This document shows, in pieces, positions 32,573 to 41,285 of a stretch of 41,285 nt of DNA. The stretch spans positions 146,144 to 187,428 of the forward strand of contig CACRSC010000074.1 of assembly GCA_902651635.1 (NCBI GenBank), written 5' to 3'. Below the pieces are notes generated by a model. That model was not told the DNA's origin. It made no database searches and saw only the letters and a program-made list of their open reading frames with translations. Origin of the DNA: Mastigamoeba balamuthi (taxonomy: Eukaryota > Evosea > Mastigamoebida > Mastigamoebidae). The position numbers and the translations under genes are program-made. Every line of letters starts with the position of its first letter. The stretch's first letter is position 1.

Positions 32573-33313
32573 GCGAGGGCGCAAAACACAGCAGCGCCCG
32601 TTAATAGCAGCACACGCTCGTCAGTTATTGCGCAATTTTAAAAGAAAACAACGGTGGCTTCCCCGACTGCACCGCCGGGGCATATCGTTGATGATTGGTC
32701 CACCCCGTGCGATTGAGCTGCGATTCAGCGGCGCCGCTGGGACAAGCGGCGGGTAGGAAGTCGGACAATAATATCGCGAGAGGTGGCGTGGGGTCGGTTT
32801 TTGTCGAACCAACGGCTAGATAAGGCAGGATGGCCTTATCGGGGCAATCCAACCGTCTGCGGGGCCCTCGGCAGGGCCTGCGCCACGCGCAGCGGTCGGG
32901 GGACACCGGGAGCCTCACGGGGGTCCCCCGGTGCGCGAGGGTTCCCGGAAAAAGTCGGAGCTCCGCCTGTGAAAAGTGCATCAGCAGTGCCGGTGCAGTG
33001 ACCGAGAGCGCCCCAAAGTCCCTCGTTTGGGGTTCGATGGGGGCCGTGCGAAAAGCAGGGAGAAAAACAAAACCAGCCACGTGCACGGCACGCACCGACA
33101 GCTGCCCCAGCCCAGCCCACCCTCCTGCCGCGTCTACTCCCCCCCCCACCCCAGGCCAGCCCGGGCCTGCATCCCGCAGAGGTGGCCTCATCGGTTGAGA
33201 CCCAAGTGCTTGAATCATCAACCAACACATCACCAGAACATTCATTTTCAATCCGCACTGCTGAGCGCCAGGGCAGCTCAGGCGCGCACACCGCACCACC
33301 AGCGCCCGCCCAG
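32573..33313. other. Spacer between GT8-E and GT8-F
   Basis: 741 bp. A GC-rich hairpin GGGGGAC...GTCCCCC lies at about 32898-32926. Several ORFs are open by chance, including an in-frame upstream extension of GT8-F that begins only with GTG and is not counted as coding. No other gene is recognised. Confidence 0.45.
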
Positions 33314-34848
33314 ATGCTGCAGACGCAGGAGCTCACGCTCTCGGTGCTGCCCGCGCCCCCGCGGCGCCGCCTCGTGCGGGTGTTCCGCAGCGGCGGGGGC
33401 GGCGGTGCGCAGGGGCTGCTGGCGCCGGGCCTCGGCCTCCTGGCAGCCGCCACGCTCGTCCTGCTCGCCGTCCAGCACAGCACCGCCGCCAGCGCCAGCG
33501 CCGACGCCGCGGGGGCCACGGCCGCGGCCTCGGGGGCGGCCAGCGCGGGGGCGGGGGTGCCGGCGGAGCAGACGGCGTACGTGTTTGTGGCGCTGTCGGA
33601 CGCGTACGTGCGGCTGGCGCTGGGCCTGCAGGCGGGGCTGCGGGCCGTGGGCGCCCAGCGGCGGTGCCTGGTGCTCGCGGGGCCCGCGGTGGGCCCGGCG
33701 GCCGAGGGGGCCATGCGCATGGGCGGCCTGGGCGTGGCGCGCGTCGCGAGCCCCCCGGGGCACCGCAACTGGCGGCCGCTCTACGCGCGCTGGGCGGGGC
33801 TGCTCAGCAAGCTCGAGGTCTTCCGCCTGCCCCTCGAGCGCGTCGTCTACCTCGACCTCGACACGGTCCTCCGCGGCAACCCCGACGACCTCTTCGACCG
33901 CCCCGAGCAGTGCGTCCCCCTGTCGCCTCCCCCCCCGGGCGTCGTCTGGGGGGCGCTGTGGTGGTGTGGTTCGGGTTTGCTGTGCTGCTGCTGCGCTCCG
34001 TAGCGCAGCGCTGGGCGGTATATTTCCTTTTTTGCACCTAGTCAGCCAGCTGTCCAGGCCTCTGCTCCCCTTATGCGATCTCGGGGGGCTGGACAGCAGG
34101 AGGGGGGATTGTCCTCCTGCTCGGGAGCGTCTGGGGGGTGTGGGTGTGGGTTTTTTTCTGCTTCGTTGGGCTGACTTCCCTCCTGCTGCGCAGGTTTGTT
34201 GCGAGCCAGGACAACTGGGGCTGCGACACCGAGCGACCCGGGACGATGAACAGCGGCGTCATGGTCATCAGGCGCGACAACAGCACCTACGATGGCCTGC
34301 TGCGCACGCTGGACCACAACGTGATTGTCAAGGGCGACCAGGAGCTCATCGCCAAGTACTGGCGGCACAGGCTCGGCAGGATCACCACGCTGCCCGACAG
34401 CTACAGCACCTACCACACCCGCTACTCGGACAGCAAGCGCTGCCAGTGGGTCAACCAGTCCTTCAGGGTGCGCTCTCTCTCTTGAGCTCTGCCCACGCTT
34501 CCGCTTTTGGCGATTTTTTGCCTTGGTTTTTCGTTTGCCGTCCCGTTTTTGAAACTGACGACGTCGTGGAAAACGGCAACGCAGAGGGCCAAGATCATCC
34601 ACCTGGCAGACGCGCGAGTGGACTGGGACGTGGCCGCGGTGCACGGCGGCAACACGCCCGGGCTGCCCGCGTGGGCGAGGCCGTTCATCGAGATGTTCAA
34701 GGAGCAGAACGACAGGGCGGGCCGGCAGATGCTGGAGCTCGCCAGGCACGAGGGCGTCGACCCCAGCGTAGTGGCGTTCGTCACCAGCATGTATGCCAAC
34801 CTGGCGAACGCCACCTCGTCCTCCTCGGCAAACGCGACCGCTATTTAA
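33314..34848 (+). CDS. GT8-family glycosyltransferase, copy F
   Basis: Exons 33314-33909, 34194-34467 and 34585-34848 encode 377 aa. It has the longest N-terminus: a basic cytosolic segment with PAPPRRRLVRVFRSGG, then the anchor LLAPGLGLLAAATLVLLAVQ and an Ala-rich stem. Catalytic motifs: YVFVALSDAYVRLALGLQAG, YLDLDTVLRGNPDDLF, NSGVMVIRRDNSTYDGLL, DQELIAKYW, LPDSYSTYHTRYSD, RAKIIHLADARVDW and TPGLPAWARPFIEMFKEQND. Exon 1 ends within CAG (PEQ rather than the TEP of most copies). Intron 1 is long (284 nt) with CTGAC 21 nt before the acceptor. The C-terminus carries potential N-glycosylation sites (NATS, NATA). The ATG at 33314 is the first in frame that keeps a normal basic-then-hydrophobic type II N-terminus. 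Confidence 0.92.
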
Positions 34849-35163
34849 TTTCTCTCTGTTTTTTAAATTGTATTCGAACAACACGGCGCCATTTCGATTT
34901 GCTTCCTCTTTGGCTGTCTGGGGTCATTCTATCCATTCTATCCGTGCACCGCACACGCAATGCGTTCAAGCGGCATTGGGTCTCTCGCTCCGATCTCTCA
35001 GTGCCCAGTTTTGAGACACGAGCGTGTACTGTCCCGACAGCAGCGCAGCATCGTGGGATGTCAGGCATTTGCTGCCAGAGACCACAGAGAGGTCTGACAG
35101 ACTACGTGCACGGCTTCACCGAACACCCAAACGTCATGCAAAGCCGGTGTTTCGCGGCGCGAG
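34849..35163. other. Spacer between convergent GT8-F and acyl-CoA synthetase genes
   Basis: 315 bp with a repeated CATTCTATC word near 34923-34940. It holds both 3' ends. Nothing else is recognised. Confidence 0.45.
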
Positions 35164-38100
35164 TCAGGCAGAGAGAAGCGAGGCGAGGGTGCTCGCGTAG
35201 CGCGTCTGGATGGCCGCGCGGCGCTTCTTCAGGTGCCCGTTGACCAGCGCGCCCCCCGGAGCCCACTCGGCCGCGTCGACGACCGCCACGCGCCCCGGCA
35301 CCTCGCACTCCTCGACGAGGCCCCTCTGCGCTGCGCCCCGCATAGCCTCTATGGCCTCGCCCTCGCTCACCGGCACGCTGGCGGCGACGAGGGCGACGGG
35401 CCTCGCGAGCTCTCTGCTGCCCACCAGAAATCTGCGAGCCCACCCCCGCGAATCAATCAATTGAGCACTGGGGGGCAGCACCGCTTACACGTGCTGCAGC
35501 GGCGGAACGCTCTCGAAGGCCGCCTCGGCCCTGCTGGGGCAGAAGAGGCGGCCCTCCGCGAGGCACTGGGCCGCCGACACGCGCTCGAGCAGCCGCAGCC
35601 TGCCGTCGGGCTCGGTGGTCCCCAGGTCGCCCGTGCGGTACCACCCGCCGGGCAGGAACGCCTCGGCCGTCGCCTGCGGGTCCCCGTAGTACCCCGACGC
35701 CATCGTCCGCGTGCGCACGACGACCTCGCCCCGCGGCGGCTTGTCGTCGGGGCCGACGCCCAGCTCGGGGACCGCGCGCAGCCGGAGCTCGACGCCGTGC
35801 ATGGGCAGGCCATCCTCGGTGATGCCCCCGGCCTCGGTGGTGCCGTACGACTCGTGGAACGCGACGCCGCAGGGGAACAGGCTGCGCGCGAACGACAGGA
35901 CCTCGGGGCTCGTCGGCGCGCCGCCCGTGACGCAGAACGCCAGCCGCGTGCCGAACAGCCCTGCCACGTGCTCCCTCGCGGCCCTCTCGTCGCCGCCGTT
36001 GGCCGCGAGCCGCTGCCTGTACACAAAGTACAGCCCGTTCCATATCTGGCAGCCAGCCGGCGGTCAGTTGGCGCCTCAGGCGCAACGGCTGCGGGGGGAG
36101 AGCTCACGCGGGGCGGGCAGGCGATGGCCGAGGGCGACAGCTGCCGCACGACGCCGAACAGGTCCTCGACGCCCAGGGAGGAGGCGGCCGCGCCGCCCAG
36201 CATGCCGTCCTTCTTGTCCTGCTCGTGGTCCGACCAGCTCGAGTGCGCGTACTCGACGAACCCCACCCTGCCCCCGTTGACGACGAACTCCCACAGCTGC
36301 GACGGCACGTGCGAGTGAGCGGCGGCGCCTCCCTGGGCCCGCGAGGGCCTTCTTCCGTACGCGCGTGCGGTCGCTCGAGTGCGACAGCGGGATGTAGAGG
36401 GCGCCGACGAGGGGCTCGGCGAACACGGGGCTCGCGGCGACCGTCGCGAAGAACGCGGCGGCCGACACCACGACGGCCCTGGGGCCCGCCGACGCCGACC
36501 CCGACGTGAACAGCAGCGTGAAGACGTCCGCGACGGCCTCGAGCTGCTCCGGCCCCGGCAGCCCCGCGTCTCCCGCGGCCGCCCCGCGCTCCGCGAGCTC
36601 CTGCAGCCCCGCGTCCAGCTCGACGACGGCGACGCCCAGCGGCGCCGCCACCGCGCGCGCCTGCTCGGCGGCCGTCCGCGAGCAGCAGAGCATGGCCGCG
36701 GGCTGCACGAGCCCCAGCGCAGCCGCGAGCTCGCCGCCCGAGAAGGTCGTGTGGAAGCCGACGGGCCTGAACCCCGCGGCAGCGCACGCAAAGTCGGCTA
36801 TGGCCCACTCTAAGCAGTTGGGCCCGCAGATGCCGACAAACGACCCCGGCGGCGCCGGGCACAGCGCCTGCGCGAGCCCGCGGGCCACCGAGGCCACCAG
36901 GGAGCCCACGGCGCCGTACGTCAGCCACAGGAACCCGTCGTGCTCGAGGGAGAGCCCCGGGCGGCTGCGGGCCCACGCGGCGGCGGGGCTGCGCGCGCAG
37001 GCGCCCAGCGGCATGCCGAGGCACGGGCGCTCGGCCCACTGCGCAAAGGCGTTGCGCGCTACGAGCGCCGGGAGCGGGCGGCACCCCGCGGGCACGACGG
37101 CGTCGCGCAGCCAGATGGGGTGCGCCCTCTCGCGCACGACGCAGTGCCCGCCCGACACGTGCGCGTCGAACCCGCGCAGCGCCAGCGCAGCGTCGGCGTC
37201 GCTGCCGGCGATGTCGCGCAGCTCGCGCAGGAGGGCGCAGCAGGGGGAGCAGTAGCAGGGGCCCGAGAGGCAGTCGAGGCACTTGTAGCGCTCGGCGCCG
37301 AGGCCCTCGGAGCCCCACTCGACGAGGACGCCGCAGGCGGCGCACCAGACGCGCCAGTTGTCGAAGCCCGCGCACTCGGGGATGCAGCCCCGCTCGCGCG
37401 CGGCGGCCGGGGGCAGCACGAGGGCCCCCGAGCGCACCTGGTACGGCACGTCGACGCAGCACCGCGCGGCCACGTCGCAGAGCGCGTCGACGGCCGCGCG
37501 CAGCTCCGCCTGCAGCGCGGCGACCTCGGGGTCCTCGGCCGTCTGCGCGAGGTCCAGCGTATGGCCCGCGCGCTGCACGTCCGAGCGCAGCGCCGCGAAG
37601 TCGGCGACGGCCGCGCGGACGTCGCGGGCGCGCACAGAGGCGGCGACGCGCTGCAGCCCCGACTCGCGGGCCCCGGCGACGGCGGCGCGCGCGCGGGCCT
37701 CCTCGGAGCGGCGCCTCTCGGAGCTCGCGGGCAGCGCAGCGCGCAGCCGCAGGGCCACCGCGCGGACGGCCGCCAGCGAGGCGTTGAGCGCCGCCGTGTC
37801 CTGCTCGTCGTCGCCGACGAACTCGAAGTCCCGCGCGTAGTCGAGGCCCTCGCGGGCGGCCGCGGCCTCGCGCCTGTCGCTCGCGGCCTCGAGGCGCGAG
37901 TACTGCGCGGCGATCTGCGGGGCGTAGCGCCTGCCGAGCTCGCCGCGCCGTAGCTTGCCCGTCGCCGACAGCTCGCCGCCCTCGGCGGTCCACCGCGAGC
38001 CGCTGACGACGACGGCGCGCGGGACCTCCCACGGCTGGAACCCGCAGGCCCGCGCGGCCGCGCGCAGGGACTCGAGGTACGCGTGCGGCTCGCGCGGGGC

Positions 38101-40221
38101 GCCGCGCGGGACGACGACGGCGACGAGCGTGCCCTCGGCGCGGTCCGAGTGCAGGTAGACGCTCTCGACGTCGCCCGCGCAGGCGCCGAGCAGGCGCGCC
38201 TCGAGCTCTGCGGCGGCGACCCAGACGCTGCGGCCGCGGACGTAGAGCTCGGCGACGTTGGCCTTGCGGTCGACGACGCGCAGGCGGCCGTCGTCGCCGA
38301 GCTCGCCGACGTCGCCCGTGTGGAACCAGCCGTCGTCGCCAAACGCCGCGCGCGTCGCCCGCGCCGCCTCGGGCGTGTCGCCCCAGTAGCGGGCGACCGT
38401 CCCGCGGGCGCGCACGACGATCTCGCCGCGGCGCGCGGGCCGCCCGCGCTCGTCCTCGAGGCGCAGCTCGACGTCGTCCGAGACGGCGCCGTTGGACGCG
38501 ATGCCCGGGACCTCCGTGGTCCCGTAGGCGTCGACGACGGCCTCGGGCCCCAGGACCTCGCGCATCCACGCGAGCACGCTCTCGGGCGTCCGCGCGCCGC
38601 CCGTCGCCGCGAGCCGCAGCTCCGCGCCGCCGACGCTCTCGCGCGCCTCCGCGGCCGCGCGCGCGCGCAGCTCGCCGGCGAGGCCGCCCGGGACGCCGCG
38701 CTCTACGGCCGCGCAGAGCGCCTCTGCGACGTCGGCCGCGCGCTCGGCGCCGGCGCAGCAGCGCAGGGCCTCGCGGCGGACGGCCGCCAGGTACTCGGCG
38801 TGCAGGCGGCACCAGAAGTGCGGCATCGCCGCGAGCATCGAGGGGCGCAGCTCGCGCAGGTCGGCGACGAGGCCCGCGAAGTCGCCGCGGGCGAAGCCGA
38901 GGCGGCCGCCGGCGAAGAGCGTCTGCCAGGCGACGCCGCGGTCCATGCCGTGCGCGAGCGGCGCGTGCGAGACGGCGACGCGGCGGGGCCCCAGGCGGCC
39001 GAGGACGCCGCGCGCCGAGTCGTGCAGCCAGCGCGCGCGCGTGACGCCCAGGCCCCGCGGCGGCCCCGTGGTCCCGCTCGAGTAGATGACCGTGTAGTAC
39101 TCGCCCGCCCGCTCCGCGGCCTCGGCCTGCCGGGGACGAGGGTGAGCGTCGCGCTGAGCACGGGGCTGCAGAGAAGGGGAGAGGCAGAGACAAAAGGGCC
39201 ACTCCGAGTGCCACCCACCCCTGACAGCAGGGCGGGCGGGGGGAAGCGAGAACGGCTAAGGGGCGCCCGAAGGAGGGCAGCGCTCTGTGCGCGAGCTGCG
39301 TCCGCCTCTCCCACCCCGAGCTAGCAGCGCTCGCTCCGGACGGGCAGAGCGCGGCTGCGCGTGTGCGCCATCATGCACACAACAGCGTGCGACGCTCACT
39401 GCTGCGCGTCGGGTGCTGTGACCCGACCGATGACAAGGGCAGCACAGCGACCTGCTTCCCTTGGCAGCCCGTCGACCAACACGACAAGCGACAACACTCG
39501 CACGCGGAGGCGCGGGAGGAGAGGGAGAACCGACGGCCGGGGCAACCGCACCGGGTCTGCGGGGCTGGGCTGCGACCGCGCCACGTCGTCGAACGAGTAG
39601 ACCGAGCACGCGCTGCCCGCGAGCGAGCGGACGCGGTCGACCTCGGCGGGCGACCCCACGACGACGATTTTCGACACGCCGGCGACGCCGCAGAACATCG
39701 GCGCCTGCGCGGCGCCCGCGACGGCGCACGTCACGCGGGCGTCGCCGGCGATGTGCTCGACCTCGTCGCGGGGCCACGACACGTGGAAGCCGACGCTCAG
39801 GACGCCGGCCAGCGCGCACGCAAAGTCGGCGACGAGCCACTCGGCCCTGTTGTCCGCGCACAGCGCCACAGCCTCGCCAGCGTTCCGCTCCAGCCACAGC
39901 GCTGCACGCCGCAACCGTCGGAACCGCAGAAACGCGGCGGAAAAACGACGGCAGAACGGAGGGCAGCGCGGAGAAAGAAACAAAGTAAAAAATAGGACAC
40001 ATCAATTGATTCATCAATTAATTGAATCAGAAGAGCGGCCGGGTGCGCGCGCGCGTACCGAGGCGCGAGGAAAGCGAGTGGACCTGCGAGTATGTGAGCC
40101 ACGAGTACGCGGCAGAGGGCGATGGGCGGTGCCCCAGCAGCGGGAGGTCGCGGTAGACAGCGAACGCGCGGCACAGCGCATCGCGCAGAGTGCGCGCCTC
40201 GCTGATGAACGCGCCGCTCAT
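35164..40221 (-). CDS. Tandem long-chain acyl-CoA synthetase with central ZZ zinc finger (two ANL modules in one protein)
   Basis: Six exons on the minus strand (40221-40059, 39901-39552, 39126-36361, 36296-36108, 36045-35489, 35431-35164) give 1430 aa. Module 1 (~1-570) has SWLTYSQVHSLSSRLG, NRAEWLVADFACALAGVLSV, the adenylate P-loop YSSGTTGPPRG (~186-196), DAYGTTEVPG (~370), WFHTGD, VDRKANVAELYVRG and the catalytic Lys context SATGKLRR (~560). A helical linker leads to a ZZ-type finger (~762-835: WCAACG, ERYKCLDC, CYCSPC, HVSGGH). Module 2 (~860-1430) keeps NCLEWAIADFACAAAGFRPV, YGTTEAGG and WYRTGDLG, but the P-loop is FTSGSASAGPRAVV, DRK is ERV and the final Lys context is VNGHLKKR. So module 1 looks active and module 2 probably not. 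The 2766-nt exon spans both modules, so the fusion is not a splicing guess. Likely activates long-chain fatty acids at a membrane; ZZ role unknown. Confidence 0.9.
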
Positions 40222-40248
40222 CGAAACGAGACAAATTGAGATCTACCC

Positions 40249-40264
40249 AAAATATCTGGCCAGA
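40249..40264 (-). promoter_or_regulatory. Candidate AT-rich promoter element of the acyl-CoA synthetase gene
   Basis: AAAATATCTGGCCAGA lies 28-43 nt upstream of the ATG at 40221; on the minus strand it reads TCTGGCCAGATATTTT. The AAAATATC core matches the element before NUDCD2. The rest of the 341-bp divergent spacer up to 40563 shows a second AT-rich patch near 40480-40560, next to the coiled-coil gene start. Confidence 0.4.
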
Positions 40265-40562
40265 AATCCTATCAGATCCCTCATCGCGCAGACTGGACTG
40301 CTCTGTCCGAATCTATGGCCACGGTTGACAGCGAACACACGACGCAGTGCATCACGCAGGCTGCTACAGGAGGGGTCCGGTACCACTCGACACAAACAGA
40401 ACAGGCTCGGTCTCCTGGAGCTTCACAGTGCTATCTGGTATGCGATGCACTGACACGAGCTCATCTAGACCATCCTACCAATTCTAAAATACTGTGATAT
40501 GCTTCAGTAATCGGGTATAGATAGATTCAACTGATTATCCATCAAATTGCATTTAATCAGCA

Positions 40563-40995
40563 ATGGGCCTCGTCTCTAGCAGGGCCTTCTGCCAGGCGCA
40601 GCAGGTGCAGCAGGCGCAGCAGGGGCAGCTTGAGTCGGTCCAGCAGCAGATCGCAGAGATGCGCCAGCAGCTCCAGGAGATGGCGAGGGTTAGGGCCCTG
40701 CTCAATTGTATGCACACCCTGCTAATTGCCCTCATAGGCCCTGCAAGGTGCCAAGCTGAAGCCCTTTGAGCATCCACACAAACCACAGTGCGCACAGCCC
40801 TGGGATTCGGGTGACCGTTGTCCCACTGCCTCCAGCGCGATGGCCTCTGTGCCACCAAGCATAGTCTCAAATGAAGAGTACGGCGCCCCCGAGGGAACAT
40901 ACATGCCTTCTCAGTCCAACTGGCCCCCCCTCCCCCCCCCCCCAAAGTGTGCGCCCTGGCGCGTGCCCCGCGTCCCCGTGGGAGCTCTCCGTTGA
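40563..40995 (+). CDS. Small Gln-rich coiled-coil protein, possibly N-myristoylated
   Basis: Exons 40563-40688 and 40738-40995 join to 127 aa. The N-terminus MGLVSSRAF fits the N-myristoylation pattern (Gly2, Ser6). A Gln-rich amphipathic helix follows (QAQQVQQAQQGQLESVQQQI, then AEMRQQLQEMAR). Exon 2 encodes ALQGAKLKPFEHPHKPQC, a Ser/Pro/Glu segment with YGAPEGTYMPSQSNWPPLPP and a short basic tail. The 49-nt intron (GTTAGG donor, CTAAT-type branch words, CATAG acceptor) is supported because without it the frame stops after 27 more codons, whereas splicing opens a Pro-rich domain with sensible composition. The protein is not recognised. It is divergent from the acyl-CoA synthetase gene, 341 bp away. 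Membrane attachment is an inference from the N-terminus only. Confidence 0.55.
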
Positions 40996-41096
40996 GCGCG
41001 CTGTGCGAGTCCCTCGGGGGCCCTCGAGAGGGAGCGCGGGCTCGGCAGTCTCTCCACGAGTATCGTCGATTCCGCCTTCTAACAGTTAGAATCTCT

Positions 41097-41155
41097 CAGA
41101 TATTTAATACTATCTTCTTCCCAAAATCTCTTAGATTCTATAGTATCTTCTTCCC
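41097..41155 (+). promoter_or_regulatory. AT-rich leader with duplicated TATCTTCTTCCC before the last gene
   Basis: CAGATATTTAATAC (41097-41110) is followed by TATCTTCTTCCC at 41111-41122 and again at 41144-41155, the second copy ending right at the ATG. AAATCTCTTAGATTCTATAG lies between. The GATATTT word is 47-59 nt from the start codon, in line with other genes in the window. Confidence 0.45.
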
Positions 41156-41285
41156 ATGTCGCAGCGGCGCAAGCGCCCGCGCGGCGGCGGCGACGACTCG
41201 GACGCCGACTACGACGACGCCGCGCCCTCCACGCCCCCCGACACCCAGTCGCCCGCCCGCTCGCGCCCCCGCGGTGCCGCGCGCC
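41156..41285 (+). CDS. N-terminus of an unidentified protein (3' truncated by window)
   Basis: Forty-three codons are visible. The sequence begins MSQRRKRPRGGGDDSDADYD and continues with an Ala/Pro/Thr/Ser-rich stretch (TPPDTQSPARSRPRG). A basic cluster (RRKRPR) next to an acidic patch suggests a nuclear protein with a disordered N-terminus, but no family can be named. The start is supported by the abrupt change from AT-rich leader to GC-rich coding-like DNA and by the promoter-like GATATTT word upstream. Confidence 0.5.
   Translation, partial: MSQRRKRPRGGGDDSDADYDDAAPSTPPDTQSPARSRPRGAAR

Noticed and set aside
33182-33313. In-frame upstream extension of GT8-F
   Set aside because: It begins with GTG, not ATG, and would put a long polar segment before a normal type II anchor sequence.
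36297-36360. 28-nt intron ending at GGGCCCAG in the acyl-CoA synthetase gene
   Set aside because: Too short to splice; using the later acceptor GTCGCAG gives a 64-nt intron and restores the family sequence SDRTR-LWEFVVNGGR.
36104-39214. 1036-codon minus-strand ORF, Arg/Ala-rich
   Set aside because: It is an out-of-frame reading of the acyl-CoA synthetase exon. GC-rich third positions keep all frames open; the other minus frame contains all family motifs.

Overview
The window is nuclear DNA from a GC-rich unicellular eukaryote. Every well-supported gene is split by spliceosomal introns (most 45-400 nt), all but one of GT-AG type. The 5' splice site is often GTGCGC/T, a CTGAC/CTCAC/TTGAY branch-site word lies about 15-35 nt before most acceptors, and many acceptors read CGCAG. 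The gene set (JmjC protein, PIG-O, PROPPIN/Atg18, NUDCD2, papain-like proteases, GT8 glycosyltransferases, long-chain acyl-CoA synthetase) is pan-eukaryotic. A free-living amoebozoan such as an archamoeba would fit, but the sequence alone does not fix the lineage. TGA, TAA and TAG all end genes, so the code looks standard.

Layout: 1-3.9 kb holds the tail of one papain-like cysteine protease and a complete tandem paralogue, both ending in the same small Cys-rich module. 4.2-8.0 kb (minus) is an 859-aa JmjC protein with zinc fingers, an RS-rich tract and a C-terminal helical SRI-like domain; the usual JmjC HxD iron ligands are not visible. 8.1-11.0 kb is compositionally different and carries a decayed piggyBac-like transposase. 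11.0-11.75 kb (minus) is a NUDCD2 homologue. From 12.4 to 34.8 kb six paralogous GT8 (glycogenin-like) type II membrane glycosyltransferases, called A-F here, share the same two intron positions. Inside that array sit a complete PIG-O gene (18.2-22.0 kb, minus), an AT-rich transposon-derived block with a 440-bp foldback repeat (22.0-24.6 kb), a small coiled-coil gene and a divergently transcribed PROPPIN/Atg18 gene. 35.2-40.2 kb (minus) encodes a 1430-aa protein with two complete acyl-CoA synthetase modules joined by a ZZ-type zinc finger; the second module has lost key active-site residues. A small, possibly N-myristoylated coiled-coil gene and the start of an unidentified gene close the window.

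How the genes relate: the GT8 array and PIG-O both point to secretory-pathway glycan or GPI synthesis, but their linkage may be chance. Several start codons have an AT-rich GATATT/AATATC element 10-60 nt upstream that stands out against the GC-rich background and is a candidate core promoter. Exon coordinates were derived by reading frames, splice words and family alignment by eye; none was checked against RNA.
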